6,917 bases of DNA from Alphaproteobacteria bacterium (GCA_019237175.1 JAFAHP010000014.1:1-6917), one strand, 5' to 3'. Positions 1 through 5,801 are shown, counted from the stretch's first letter. Program-made: numbers and translations. The notes: generated by a model from the letters alone, not told the origin.

Positions 1-483
1 CGCGACGACATCATGGCGCCGGGCGGTATTGTCCAGTGGGCGCGCGCCCAGCGCACGATCCAGCCTGCGGAAGCGTGGCAGACCTTCAGGGACTGGATCG
101 AGCGCTGCAACCCGCGTCTCGCCTACAATGTCGCGCGCAACATCTACACCGGCTCGCAGATCTCCGAAACCGAGCGCCATTGGGCCGAGCTGGTGCGCCG
201 CGAGGCGCGCGGGCGGATGCGCCACCTCTTGCCTTCGGGGACGATCGTGTGCCTGCCGACCACCCCGTTCCCCGCGCCAAAGCGCGGCGAGCCGCTGTCG
301 GTCGCCAGCATTCAGCGCGATCGCATCCTGTGTCTCTGCGCTCATGGCGGGCTAACGGGCATGCCGCAAGTCAGCATCCCCGGCAGCTCGATCGGCGGGT
401 TGCCGATCGGGCTGTCGGTTGTCGGTGGCCACGGCACCGATGCCAGTCTGGTCGCGGTCGCACGCGCGCTCGCCGCCGGCTAA
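1..483 (+). CDS. Amidase (amidase-signature family), C-terminal part, 5' end outside window
   Basis: The reading frame is open from the first base and ends at TAA 481-483, giving the last 160 residues of a larger protein; ATG 13 is an internal Met, not the start. The C-terminal stretch GMPQVSIPG followed by GGLPIGLSVVGG and a closing helix with DASLVAVARAL is the usual end of amidase-signature (GatA/AtzF-like) hydrolases, which cleave carbon-nitrogen bonds of amides with a Ser-cisSer-Lys triad. That triad and the glycine/serine-rich signature would lie upstream of the window, so neither activity nor substrate can be judged. Family members are usually about 380-480 residues, so well over half of the protein is missing. 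It converges on the aminotransferase gene with a 168-bp gap. That pairing hints at nitrogen-compound catabolism, but opposite strands mean no shared operon. The family is secure; the substrate is unknown. Confidence 0.85.
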   Translation, partial: RDDIMAPGGIVQWARAQRTIQPAEAWQTFRDWIERCNPRLAYNVARNIYTGSQISETERHWAELVRREARGRMRHLLPSGTIVCLPTTPFPAPKRGEPLSVASIQRDRILCLCAHGGLTGMPQVSIPGSSIGGLPIGLSVVGGHGTDASLVAVARALAAG

Positions 484-589
484 GCTGAAGGTGACGTCAT
501 TCGATGATCTGACCTTCCTCCCGTCGTGCTGTCCGGCCCTCCGCCGGGCCTCCAAGAGAAATGGACAGGCGTGTGCCGTGGCTCGTCGA

Positions 590-611
590 TGGCCGGGCCG
601 GGGCCCGGCCA
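590..611. repeat. Strong GC hairpin between convergent genes
   Basis: TGGCCGGGCC (590-599) and GGCCCGGCCA (602-611) are perfect 10-bp inverted arms around GG. It lies 41 bp beyond the aminotransferase stop and 106 bp beyond the amidase stop. No T-tract follows on either strand, so it is not a canonical intrinsic terminator, although it may still stop or protect converging transcripts. It resembles the 'tggccggg...cccggcca' intergenic palindrome I recall from Bradyrhizobium-type genomes (memory only). A weaker GGCCC/GGGCC stem lies at 535-550. I see nothing else in the 484-651 gap. Confidence 0.7.
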
Positions 612-651
612 CGAACGCTTGGCGATGGGGAAGCTGGAGCTGCGCGACGAG

Positions 652-1833
652 TCACGCACCGTTGACGAGATAGTCCATCGCGGCGGCGACGCCGCCGCGC
701 CCGTGCGGCACCCCGGTCAACTCGAGCGCCATCTCGACCGCCGCGAGCGAGCCCAGGATCATCGGCTCGTTCAAATCGCCCATGTGCCCGATGCGAAAGA
801 CGCGCCCCTGCAACGGTCCGAGCCCGCCACCGAGCGACACGTTGAACCGTTCGAGGCACAGCGTGCGCATCTTGTTGGCGTCATAGCCTTCGGGGGTCAG
901 CACCGCGGTTACCGAATCCGACTGCGCGCGCGGGTCGGCGGCAAAGATCTCGGGTCCGTCGTTCTGACGCCAGACGCGCACCGCCCGGCGCGTCGCCTCG
1001 GCCAGCCGATGATGCCGCGCAAAGACGTTGTCGAGCCCCTCCTCCTCGAGCATGCGCAGCGCTTCCTGCAGCCCGTAGAAGAAATGCACCGGGATGGTGC
1101 CGTTCCAGACGGCTTGCGAGGTGCCTTCAACAAGACGCCGCCAATCCCAGTACACCCGCGGCAGTTTTGCCGCGGCACCGGCCGCCAGCGCCTTGGCGCT
1201 GACCCCAGTGAAGGTCATGCCGGTCGGCAGCATCAACCCCTTTTGCGAGCCGGCGACGACGACGTCGACACGCCATTCGTCCATCCGGAAATCGATCGAC
1301 GCCAGGGACGAGATCACATCGACAAGATAGAGTGCGGGATGCCCGGCGGCGTCGATCGCACGGCGCAGCGCCGCGACATCATGGACCACACCGGTCGAGG
1401 TTTCGTTGTGCACGACCAGCACACCCTTGATCTGATGTGCCCGATCCTCGCGCAAACGGCTCTCGAGGGCTGCGGGATCGGCGGCGTTGCGCCAGTCATT
1501 GGCCAAGGTCTCGACCTCGAGCCCGAAGGACTCGCAGCGCATACCCCAGTTCAGGGAGAAATAGCCGGTCTCGACGACCAGAACCTTGTCGCCGGGCGAA
1601 AACAGGTTGACGATCGCCGCCTCCCAGGCGCCATGACCCGAAGCGGCATAGCCGAGGATCGTCTCGTTGGTCTTGAAGATCCGCTTGAGACCGGCAAAAC
1701 ATTCTTCAGCGATCGCTTTGAACTGTACGCCGGTAAAATCGATCGTTCCGCGGTCCATAGCCCGCAACACGCGATCCGGGATATTGGTCGGACCCGGATT
1801 TTGGAAAAAATGCCACCCACGACTAACCGTCAT
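652..1833 (-). CDS. Class V PLP-dependent aminotransferase, alanine/serine-glyoxylate type
   Basis: This 393-residue protein is the usual full length for fold-type I, class V aminotransferases, which typically move an amino group from alanine, serine or ureidoglycine to glyoxylate in the cytoplasm. Visible family marks are NPGPTNIP (12-19), the cofactor-phosphate loop SGHGAWEAA (66-74), HNETSTGV (142-149), the PLP-ring Asp in VDVISS (D172), the Schiff-base Lys in AGSQKGLMLP (K198) and the substrate-carboxylate Arg in FRIGHMGD (R347). No key residue is missing. ATG 1831-1833 is chosen because the N-terminal motif follows at the normal distance and GGAG (1840-1843) lies 6 nt upstream. It reads leftwards behind a promoter at 2047-2076 and a hairpin at 1916-1946, so expression may be attenuated. 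The exact amino donor (alanine, serine or ureidoglycine) cannot be told from sequence alone. No purine-catabolism or serine-cycle genes are visible nearby. Confidence 0.9.
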   Translation of the reverse strand: MTVSRGWHFFQNPGPTNIPDRVLRAMDRGTIDFTGVQFKAIAEECFAGLKRIFKTNETILGYAASGHGAWEAAIVNLFSPGDKVLVVETGYFSLNWGMRCESFGLEVETLANDWRNAADPAALESRLREDRAHQIKGVLVVHNETSTGVVHDVAALRRAIDAAGHPALYLVDVISSLASIDFRMDEWRVDVVVAGSQKGLMLPTGMTFTGVSAKALAAGAAAKLPRVYWDWRRLVEGTSQAVWNGTIPVHFFYGLQEALRMLEEEGLDNVFARHHRLAEATRRAVRVWRQNDGPEIFAADPRAQSDSVTAVLTPEGYDANKMRTLCLERFNVSLGGGLGPLQGRVFRIGHMGDLNEPMILGSLAAVEMALELTGVPHGRGGVAAAMDYLVNGA

Positions 1834-1834
1834 C

Positions 1835-1954
1835 TCATTCTCCGGTGCGGTATTGCTTCCCCGCCGGCGCGTGAGATAGCAGCATAATCGGTTTACAGGG
1901 AGTGTCTTTTGGAAACGAAAAGGCAGGGACGAACCCTGCCTTTTCGCTGGTCAT
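1835..1954 (-). CDS. Possible 39-codon leader ORF ahead of the aminotransferase
   Basis: An ATG at 1952-1954 has GAGG (1961-1964) 6 nt upstream. It opens a 39-residue frame (MTSEKAGFVPAFSFPK...YRTGE) ending at TGA 1835-1837, one nucleotide before the aminotransferase ATG. The aminotransferase Shine-Dalgarno lies inside its last codons, so translational coupling is possible. Codons 3-13 run through both arms of the 13-bp hairpin, so a translating ribosome would open that hairpin. The peptide resembles no family I know, shows no signal peptide or membrane segment, and could be a chance frame. The arrangement is visible; its function is inference. Confidence 0.22.
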   Translation of the reverse strand: MTSEKAGFVPAFSFPKDTPCKPIMLLSHAPAGKQYRTGE

Positions 1955-2041
1955 AGCGCACCTCGGCTGCTCAGCCGCCGCGGTTAAGCGCCTCGCTCCT
2001 CCCTAAACTCGGGCTGGCGCACAGCACTGTGCGCAACCAAT
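1911..2041 (-). ncRNA. Candidate small RNA or attenuator leader (about 130 nt)
   Basis: A - strand transcript starting near 2041 is predicted from the promoter at 2047-2076 and would end at the hairpin 1916-1946 and the U-rich bases after it. The segment contains a GCGCACA/TGTGCGC hairpin (2017-2034), a purine-rich single-stranded candidate GGGAGGAGCGAGG, a CGGCT/AGCCG hairpin near 1963-1980 and the terminator-like stem. GCGCAC at 2029-2034 can pair either locally (2017-2022) or with GTGCGC at 1956-1961. The second option is extended by TTGGT (2036-2040) with ACCAG (1947-1951), which would cover the start of the leader ORF. I recognise no known class: it lacks the SRP RNA core, tRNA or tmRNA arms, and the cobalamin or glycine riboswitch boxes I can recall. 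It could be a trans-acting sRNA or the 5' leader of the aminotransferase mRNA. Confidence 0.45.
1916..1946 (-). terminator. Perfect 13-bp stem, terminator-like, T-rich on both sides
   Basis: CGAAAAGGCAGGG (1916-1928) and CCCTGCCTTTTCG (1934-1946) form a perfect stem with the 5-nt loop ACGAA on the + strand. Read on the - strand, the stem ends in CCTTTTCG and is followed by TTTCC, the U-rich tail expected of an intrinsic terminator. Read on the + strand the tail is poorer (TTTTCGCTGG). No + strand gene ends nearby, so the - strand reading fits better. It stands 82 nt before the aminotransferase start, so it either ends a small RNA or acts as an attenuator. Confidence 0.65.
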
Positions 2042-2046
2042 TATTA

Positions 2047-2076
2047 ATTATAACCACGCCTGCGACGGATCGTCAC
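2047..2076 (-). promoter_or_regulatory. Sigma-70-type promoter reading towards the aminotransferase
   Basis: On the - strand a perfect TATAAT occupies 2052-2047. It is preceded by an 18-bp spacer and GTGACG at 2076-2071, which matches TTGACA at 4 of 6 bases. Start of transcription is expected near 2041-2038. It sits in the only clearly AT-rich patch of the window (about 2040-2110). The + strand reading of the same patch gives TATAAC (2049-2054) without a credible -35, so a second promoter towards proS is not supported here. Confidence 0.5.
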
Positions 2077-2354
2077 CCCAAATGTTAAGAAATCTCAAAA
2101 ATTTCACACCACCGTTTCGCCTCTTAGCATTCGGGCCGGCTCGTGGACACAACAGCCTCAGGTTCCTAAGTGCCACTATCGGCTCCGGGTAAAACAACAT
2201 GCGTCTTCGCACGTATTTTTTGCGGATGCTTCGCATCATTCAGGGGGCGCGCATCGGTGATCCGAACGGCGGCGCTTCCGCGGCGGGGTCCGTGAGTGGA
2301 CCGACGATAAGGCGTTCTCTAGTATTGCCGGAGGCTAATCCTGCGCGAGGATCG
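2077..2354 (+). other. Upstream region of proS
   Basis: This gene-free stretch begins AT-rich (to about 2110) and then becomes GC-rich. I could not find a convincing + strand -35/-10 pair for proS. TGCG-TCTT-CGCA (2200-2211) followed by CGTATTTTTT is a weak hairpin with a T-run, too short to call a terminator. An open frame continues in phase with proS from ATG 2199; the feature at 2199-2237 covers its unusual beginning. Otherwise I see nothing. Confidence 0.4.
2199..2237 (+). repeat. Partial look-alike of the proS 5' end, in frame upstream of proS
   Basis: The frame from ATG 2199 starts MRLRTYFLRMLRI, while proS starts MRLSEYFLPVLRE: 8 of 13 residues agree without gaps, and about 25 of 39 nucleotides, including ATGCGTCTT and a TAT-TT block. 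The two copies are 156 bp apart and in the same frame, with no stop between. This may be a decayed tandem duplication of the gene start, a short upstream ORF, or chance. It has no strong Shine-Dalgarno, and similarity ends after 13 codons. Confidence 0.3.
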
Positions 2355-3671
2355 ATGCGTCTTTCCGAGTATTTCCTGCCTGTGTTGCGCGAAAACCCGA
2401 GCGAGGCGCAGATCGCCTCGCATCGGCTGATGCTGCGCGCCGGCATGATCCGGCAGTCGAGTGCGGGCATCTATTGCTGGCTGCCGCTCGGGCTGCGCGT
2501 CCTAAAAAACATCGAGCGCATCGTCCGCGAAGAACAGGACCGCGCCGGCGCGCAGGAAATCCTGATGCCGACGATCCAGCCGGCCGAGCTGTGGCGCGAA
2601 AGCGGGCGTTATGACGATTACGGTAAGGAGATGCTGCGCATCCGCGACCGTCACGACCGCGAGATGCTGTACGGGCCGACCAATGAGGAGCAGGTCACCG
2701 AGATCGTGCGCGCCTCGATCAAGAGCTATCGTGACTTGCCAAAGCTGCTCTACCACATCCAATGGAAGTTTCGCGACGAGGTGCGACCGCGTTTTGGCGT
2801 GATGCGCGGGCGCGAGTTCCTGATGAAAGACGCCTACAGCCTCGATCTCGACGCCGCTGGCGCCAAACGCTCCTACAACAAGATGTTTGCCGCCTATTTG
2901 CGGACATTCGTGCGGATGGGGCTGAAGGCGATTCCGATGCGGGCTGACCCCGGACCAATCGGCGGCGATCTCAGCCACGAGTTCATCATCCTCGCTGATG
3001 CCGGTGAGAGCGATGTCTTTTTCGACCGCCGTTGGCAAGAGATCGATATTCCCCTCATCGAGGTCGACTACCAGGACGATCTCGAACCGATCTTTCAGCG
3101 CTGGACCGCGTCCTATGCTGCGACCGACGAAAAGCACAATCCAGCCAGCTGCCCGATCCCAGAGACGGAACTCATCTCTGCGCGCGGCCTCGAGGTCGGC
3201 CACATCTTTTATTTTGGCGACAAATACTCGCGGCCGATGCAGGCCCTCGTCTCCCGTCCCGACGGCGCGCCAGTGCCGCTACAGATGGGTTCCTACGGCA
3301 TTGGGGTGTCGCGGCTCCCCGGCGCGCTGATCGAGGCCAATCACGACGAGAACGGCATCATCTGGCCTGAGAGTGTTGCGCCGTTCCGAGCGGGTCTGAT
3401 CAATTTGCGCGCCTCGGATATGCGTTGCCGCGCGGCCGCAGACGACCTCTACGGCAAATTGCGCAACGCCGGCATCGAGGTGCTGTATGACGACCGGGAC
3501 GAGTCGCCGGGCGCCAAATTCGCGACGATGGACCTGATCGGCTTGCCCGAGCAGATCGTCGTCGGGCCGCGTGGCCTTGCGGCCGGCACCGTCGAGGTCA
3601 AGAACCGCCGCTCCGGGGTACGCGAGGATATGACAACCGACGCGGCACTCAGCCGCCTGTCCGCGGCCTGA
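2355..3671 (+). CDS. proS: Prolyl-tRNA synthetase, short form without editing insert
   Basis: ProRS joins proline to tRNA-Pro using ATP in the cytoplasm. The 438-residue protein opens with MRLSEYFLPVLREN, the normal N-terminus of the family. The class II core follows: TNEE (109-112), motif 2 from about F139 to D164 with its FRDE and MRGREF elements, and motif 3 around GSYGIGVSR (312-320). An anticodon-binding domain runs from about 345 to the end. Motifs 2 and 3 are only about 150 residues apart, leaving no room for the roughly 180-residue editing insert of the long bacterial form (about 570 residues). This is the short type common in Alphaproteobacteria. Start 2355 is preferred over in-frame ATG 2199 because of family length and GAGGA at 2347-2351, though the 3-nt spacing is tight. 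It leads a + strand series ending in lolD. All motifs look intact. Confidence 0.96.
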   Translation: MRLSEYFLPVLRENPSEAQIASHRLMLRAGMIRQSSAGIYCWLPLGLRVLKNIERIVREEQDRAGAQEILMPTIQPAELWRESGRYDDYGKEMLRIRDRHDREMLYGPTNEEQVTEIVRASIKSYRDLPKLLYHIQWKFRDEVRPRFGVMRGREFLMKDAYSLDLDAAGAKRSYNKMFAAYLRTFVRMGLKAIPMRADPGPIGGDLSHEFIILADAGESDVFFDRRWQEIDIPLIEVDYQDDLEPIFQRWTASYAATDEKHNPASCPIPETELISARGLEVGHIFYFGDKYSRPMQALVSRPDGAPVPLQMGSYGIGVSRLPGALIEANHDENGIIWPESVAPFRAGLINLRASDMRCRAAADDLYGKLRNAGIEVLYDDRDESPGAKFATMDLIGLPEQIVVGPRGLAAGTVEVKNRRSGVREDMTTDAALSRLSAA

Positions 3672-3688
3672 GGGTCCAATAGCTTCTC

Positions 3689-4075
3689 ATGCGTGGGTCA
3701 TTGTCAGCGAGGCGCGACAAACCCGGGTTTAAAGAAACGACCGGGCAGGCGTCGTTCGACGTGGCGAATTTGCGGCCCGAGCGCACCGGCTTGCCCTTTG
3801 TCGTATTCATTTCGCAAAAGGGCGGAGCCCGCCACGACGTTCGCATCAAGCTCGGCCGGGCGGCGAAACTGCACCCTTCGGAAATGTTTACTGTCGCCGT
3901 TCGGCCGAGGCCTCGCCTGATCCGCGGCCGGATGAGCGCACAGGAATTTGATATGGTCAGGCGATGGATAAAGCTGAACGAAAGGGTGCTGATCGATTAT
4001 TGGAATGGCGATATCGAATATACCGAGGACGCGCTGGCCGCGATTGAGCCAATTCGCGACTATCGTTGTCTGTAG
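3689..4075 (+). CDS. Small uncharacterised protein, possibly DUF4160-like
   Basis: A 128-residue frame begins 17 bp after proS and is probably transcribed with it. The conserved-looking part runs from about residue 34 to 121: a beta-rich segment with TGLPFVVFISQKGGARHDVRI, then a helix with MVRRWIKLNERVLIDYWNGD and an acidic end. The pattern 'W..lN...l...W.G' recalls DUF4160-type small proteins, some of which lie in toxin-antitoxin-like pairs. That assignment is from memory and weak. No signal peptide or membrane segment is seen. The start is uncertain: ATG 3689 lacks a well-spaced Shine-Dalgarno (GAGGG ends about 15 nt upstream), and residues 1-30 look unlike the rest, so GTG 3761 or TTG 3770 may be used. 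No partner gene is adjacent, which argues against a simple toxin-antitoxin pair. Function unknown. Confidence 0.65.
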   Translation: MRGSLSARRDKPGFKETTGQASFDVANLRPERTGLPFVVFISQKGGARHDVRIKLGRAAKLHPSEMFTVAVRPRPRLIRGRMSAQEFDMVRRWIKLNERVLIDYWNGDIEYTEDALAAIEPIRDYRCL

Positions 4076-4082
4076 CCTGTAG

Positions 4083-4172
4083 GGATGGATCGAGCGGCAA
4101 GCGAAACCCATCAGCTCGGGTGGAATTTACAACGATGGGTTTCCCTGGCTTTTCCGCCGGGCTCGACCCACC
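4083..4172. repeat. Long imperfect palindrome (REP-like) before lolC/E
   Basis: Perfect arms GAAACCCATC (4103-4112) and GATGGGTTTC (4134-4143) enclose a 21-nt loop. Outside them the pairing resumes through short blocks (AAGC with GCTT, GCGG with CCGC) to outer arms ending in TCGAGC (4090-4095) and GCTCGA (4161-4166), flanked by GGATGG and CCCACC. Together they form a roughly 90-bp stem. It matches the 'GGATGGGT...GCGAAACCCATC' type of dispersed intergenic repeat I recall from Bradyrhizobium relatives (memory only). It occupies most of the 134-bp gap, so RNA across it could fold strongly. Confidence 0.7.
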
Positions 4173-4209
4173 TCACGACTCCGCCCCGTCGAGGAAAGAC
4201 CACCGCGTG

Positions 4210-5451
4210 ATGTTCAACACCTTCGAGCGGATGGTTGCGTTTCGCTATCTGCGGGCGCGGCGACAGGAAGGTTTTGTCTCGGTCATCGCCATCTTTTCGC
4301 TCTTAGGCATAGCACTCGGCGTCGCTACTTTGATCATCGTCATGTCGGTCATGAACGGGTTTCGCGCCGATTTGTTGGGCCGGATCCTCGGCCTCAACGG
4401 CGATCTCGGCGTCTATGCGGTTTCGGGGCCACTTGCCAATTACCAAATCGCGGCAAGAAAAGTCGACGAGATTTCCGGGGTCACCGCCGCGATCCCGATT
4501 GTCGAAGGCCAGGTCATGGCGACCACCGACCGCGGTGCCGCAGGTGCTTTGGTGCGCGGGATCGCACCGCAGGATTTGCGTCAATTGCGCCTCGTCTCGG
4601 CCCATATAGTCGGTGGTTCGCTCGACGATTTCGGCGATGACGGGATCGCTATCGGCTATCGTCTCGCCATACGCCTCGGCGCTGCGGTAGGCGACCCGGT
4701 CACTTTGATTTCACCGCAGGGGACCGCCACGGTCTTCGGCACGATGCCGCGGCTGAAGACCTATCATATTGCGGCGCTGTTCGATGTCGGCATGTACGAG
4801 TATGACAACAGCTACATCTATGTCCCGCTCGCTGCCGCCCAGATTTTCTTTCGCGTTCCCGATGCTGCAAGTTATTTGCAAGTGTTTGTCAGCGATCCCG
4901 ATCAGGTCTGGCGGCAGAGCCGGGCAATTGCCGCCGCTTTTGATGAGCATGTGCGGATTGCCGACTGGCAACAGGCCAATTCCAGCCTGTTCAATGCCGT
5001 CGAGATCGAGCGCAATGTCATGTTTTTGATCCTGACTTTGATCATCGTGGTTGCCGCCTTCAACATCATCTCGAGCATGATCATGATGGTCAAAGACAAG
5101 GGCCGCGACATCGCCATCCTACGCACGATGGGTGCCTCCCGCGGCATGGTCCTCCGCATCTTTATGCTGTCGGGCGCCAGCATCGGCATTGTCGGCACCA
5201 TGGCCGGGCTGGTGCTCGGCGTCGCATTTACCCGCAACATCGAGGCGATCCGCGAGTTTGTTCAGAATATCGTCGGCGTTAATCTGTTTTCGGCAGAGAT
5301 TTACTTTTTCACCCGGATACCAGCCCGGATCGATTGGAGCGAGGTCGGCGCCGTCGTGCTGATGGCACTGGCTCTGTCGTTTCTCGCCACACTGTATCCG
5401 TCGTGGCGCGCCGCCCGCCTCGACCCGGTCGAGGCGCTGCGCTACGAGTGA
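4210..5451 (+). CDS. lolC: Lipoprotein-releasing ABC transporter permease (LolC/LolE family)
   Basis: This inner-membrane permease, with LolD, extracts outer-membrane lipoproteins from the inner membrane and passes them to LolA. The 413-residue protein has the MacB/LolC layout. A cytoplasmic start FERMVAFRYLRARRQEGF leads into TM1 (about 22-48). A large periplasmic domain (about 49-268) follows, then TM2 (about 269-294), TM3 (about 315-340) and TM4 (about 378-397). The tail ends YPSWRAARLDPVEALRYE, typical of the family. The cytoplasmic loop DKGRDIAILRTMGAS (296-310) is the coupling region that contacts LolD. ATG 4210 fits the family N-terminus; GAGGAAAG at 4191-4198 is upstream and GTG 4207 is a possible alternative. 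The frame continues upstream to ATG 4066, but that part crosses the palindrome and is rejected. Only one permease gene is present, so it may act as a homodimer (LolF-like), or a second copy may lie elsewhere. LolC versus LolE is not decidable here. Confidence 0.94.
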   Translation: MFNTFERMVAFRYLRARRQEGFVSVIAIFSLLGIALGVATLIIVMSVMNGFRADLLGRILGLNGDLGVYAVSGPLANYQIAARKVDEISGVTAAIPIVEGQVMATTDRGAAGALVRGIAPQDLRQLRLVSAHIVGGSLDDFGDDGIAIGYRLAIRLGAAVGDPVTLISPQGTATVFGTMPRLKTYHIAALFDVGMYEYDNSYIYVPLAAAQIFFRVPDAASYLQVFVSDPDQVWRQSRAIAAAFDEHVRIADWQQANSSLFNAVEIERNVMFLILTLIIVVAAFNIISSMIMMVKDKGRDIAILRTMGASRGMVLRIFMLSGASIGIVGTMAGLVLGVAFTRNIEAIREFVQNIVGVNLFSAEIYFFTRIPARIDWSEVGAVVLMALALSFLATLYPSWRAARLDPVEALRYE

Positions 5452-5506
5452 CGTAATTGGCTGAATGAGGTCCAAATTGTTTCGAGCCGCAGCCCAGAGA
5501 GGCCGC

Positions 5507-5524
5507 TTTTCAGAGCGCTGAAAA
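5507..5524. repeat. Small perfect hairpin after lolC/E
   Basis: TTTTCAG (5507-5513) and CTGAAAA (5518-5524) pair perfectly around the tetraloop AGCG, 55 bp after the lolC/E stop. On the + strand no T-run follows the stem, so it is a poor terminator and lolD may still be reached by read-through. Apart from this hairpin, 5452-5553 shows nothing. Confidence 0.45.
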
Positions 5525-5553
5525 TGTCCCTAAGGTGGAGATCTCAAATGAGC

Positions 5554-5705
5554 CATTCCGGGATCGCCCGAAGGGCTAGGCCCGGAACCTGTGAACACCT
5601 GCCTTTGCCTGGCCTTCACAGATTTGTGTTCACAGGTTCCGGGTTTGCGTCCCCGGGCGGCCGGCCCTTGCGGGCCGTCCCGGGGATCGCCCGCGCCCCG
5701 GAATG
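5554..5705. repeat. Composite palindromic element, about 152 bp, between lolC/E and lolD
   Basis: Terminal inverted arms CATTCCGGG (5554-5562) and CCCGGAATG (5697-5705) bound the element. Inside is a perfect 18-bp inverted repeat, CCCGGAACCTGTGAACAC (5581-5598) with its complement at 5626-5643, around a 27-nt loop. A second hairpin spans 5651-5685 (CCCCGGG and CGGCCC paired with GGGCCG and CCCGGGG). A small GCCC-GAA-GGGC stem lies at 5566-5576. GGGATCGCCCG occurs as a direct repeat at 5560-5570 and 5683-5693. The whole could fold as a multi-armed junction. It carries no plausible ORF of its own. It resembles the long 'CATTCCGGG...CCCGGAATG' intergenic repeats I recall from Bradyrhizobium-type genomes, probably a non-autonomous dispersed element. 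Confidence 0.75.
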
Positions 5706-5747
5706 ACCGGGCATGGCGATTTTTTCACAGTCTCTGACGACGCCACC

Positions 5748-5801
5748 CCTTCGAGAAGCCGACCGCGGTCGCTCCTCAACATCGTGTGGCAGTCTCGAAG
5801 G
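5748..5801. repeat. Second palindromic element directly before lolD
   Basis: CCTTCGAGA (5748-5756) and TCTCGAAGG (5793-5801) are perfect 9-bp inverted arms about 54 bp apart end to end. Weaker pairing (CAC/GTG-like) continues outside. 'TCTCGAAGGATG' is the end of a dispersed repeat I recall as very common in Bradyrhizobium relatives (memory only). Its right arm runs into GAAGGATGCGAGGTG, which contains the likely ribosome-binding region of lolD. Confidence 0.6.

Noticed and set aside
526..1887. 453-codon open frame on the + strand opposite the aminotransferase
   Set aside because: It lies antisense to a complete, motif-bearing aminotransferase; the translation shows no domain and reflects GC-rich codon bias.
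1911..1980. SRP RNA or tRNA-like element suggested by AGCAGCC and GGGTTCG on the - strand
   Set aside because: The SRP core (GGTCAGG...GGAAG) is absent, and the TTCG is merely the loop of a 13-bp terminator-like stem, not a 7-nt T-loop with an acceptor stem.
2199..2354. N-terminal 52-residue extension of ProRS from ATG 2199
   Set aside because: The family N-terminus MRLSEYFLP begins exactly at 2355; the extension has no counterpart in the family and no good Shine-Dalgarno. The similarity at its start is reported separately.
2502..3203. 233-codon - strand frame opposite proS
   Set aside because: It is fully antisense to proS, with no recognisable domain or convincing start.
4066..4209. LolC/E start at ATG 4066
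   Set aside because: The added 48 residues are encoded across the palindromic repeat and overlap the previous gene; the family N-terminus starts at 4210.
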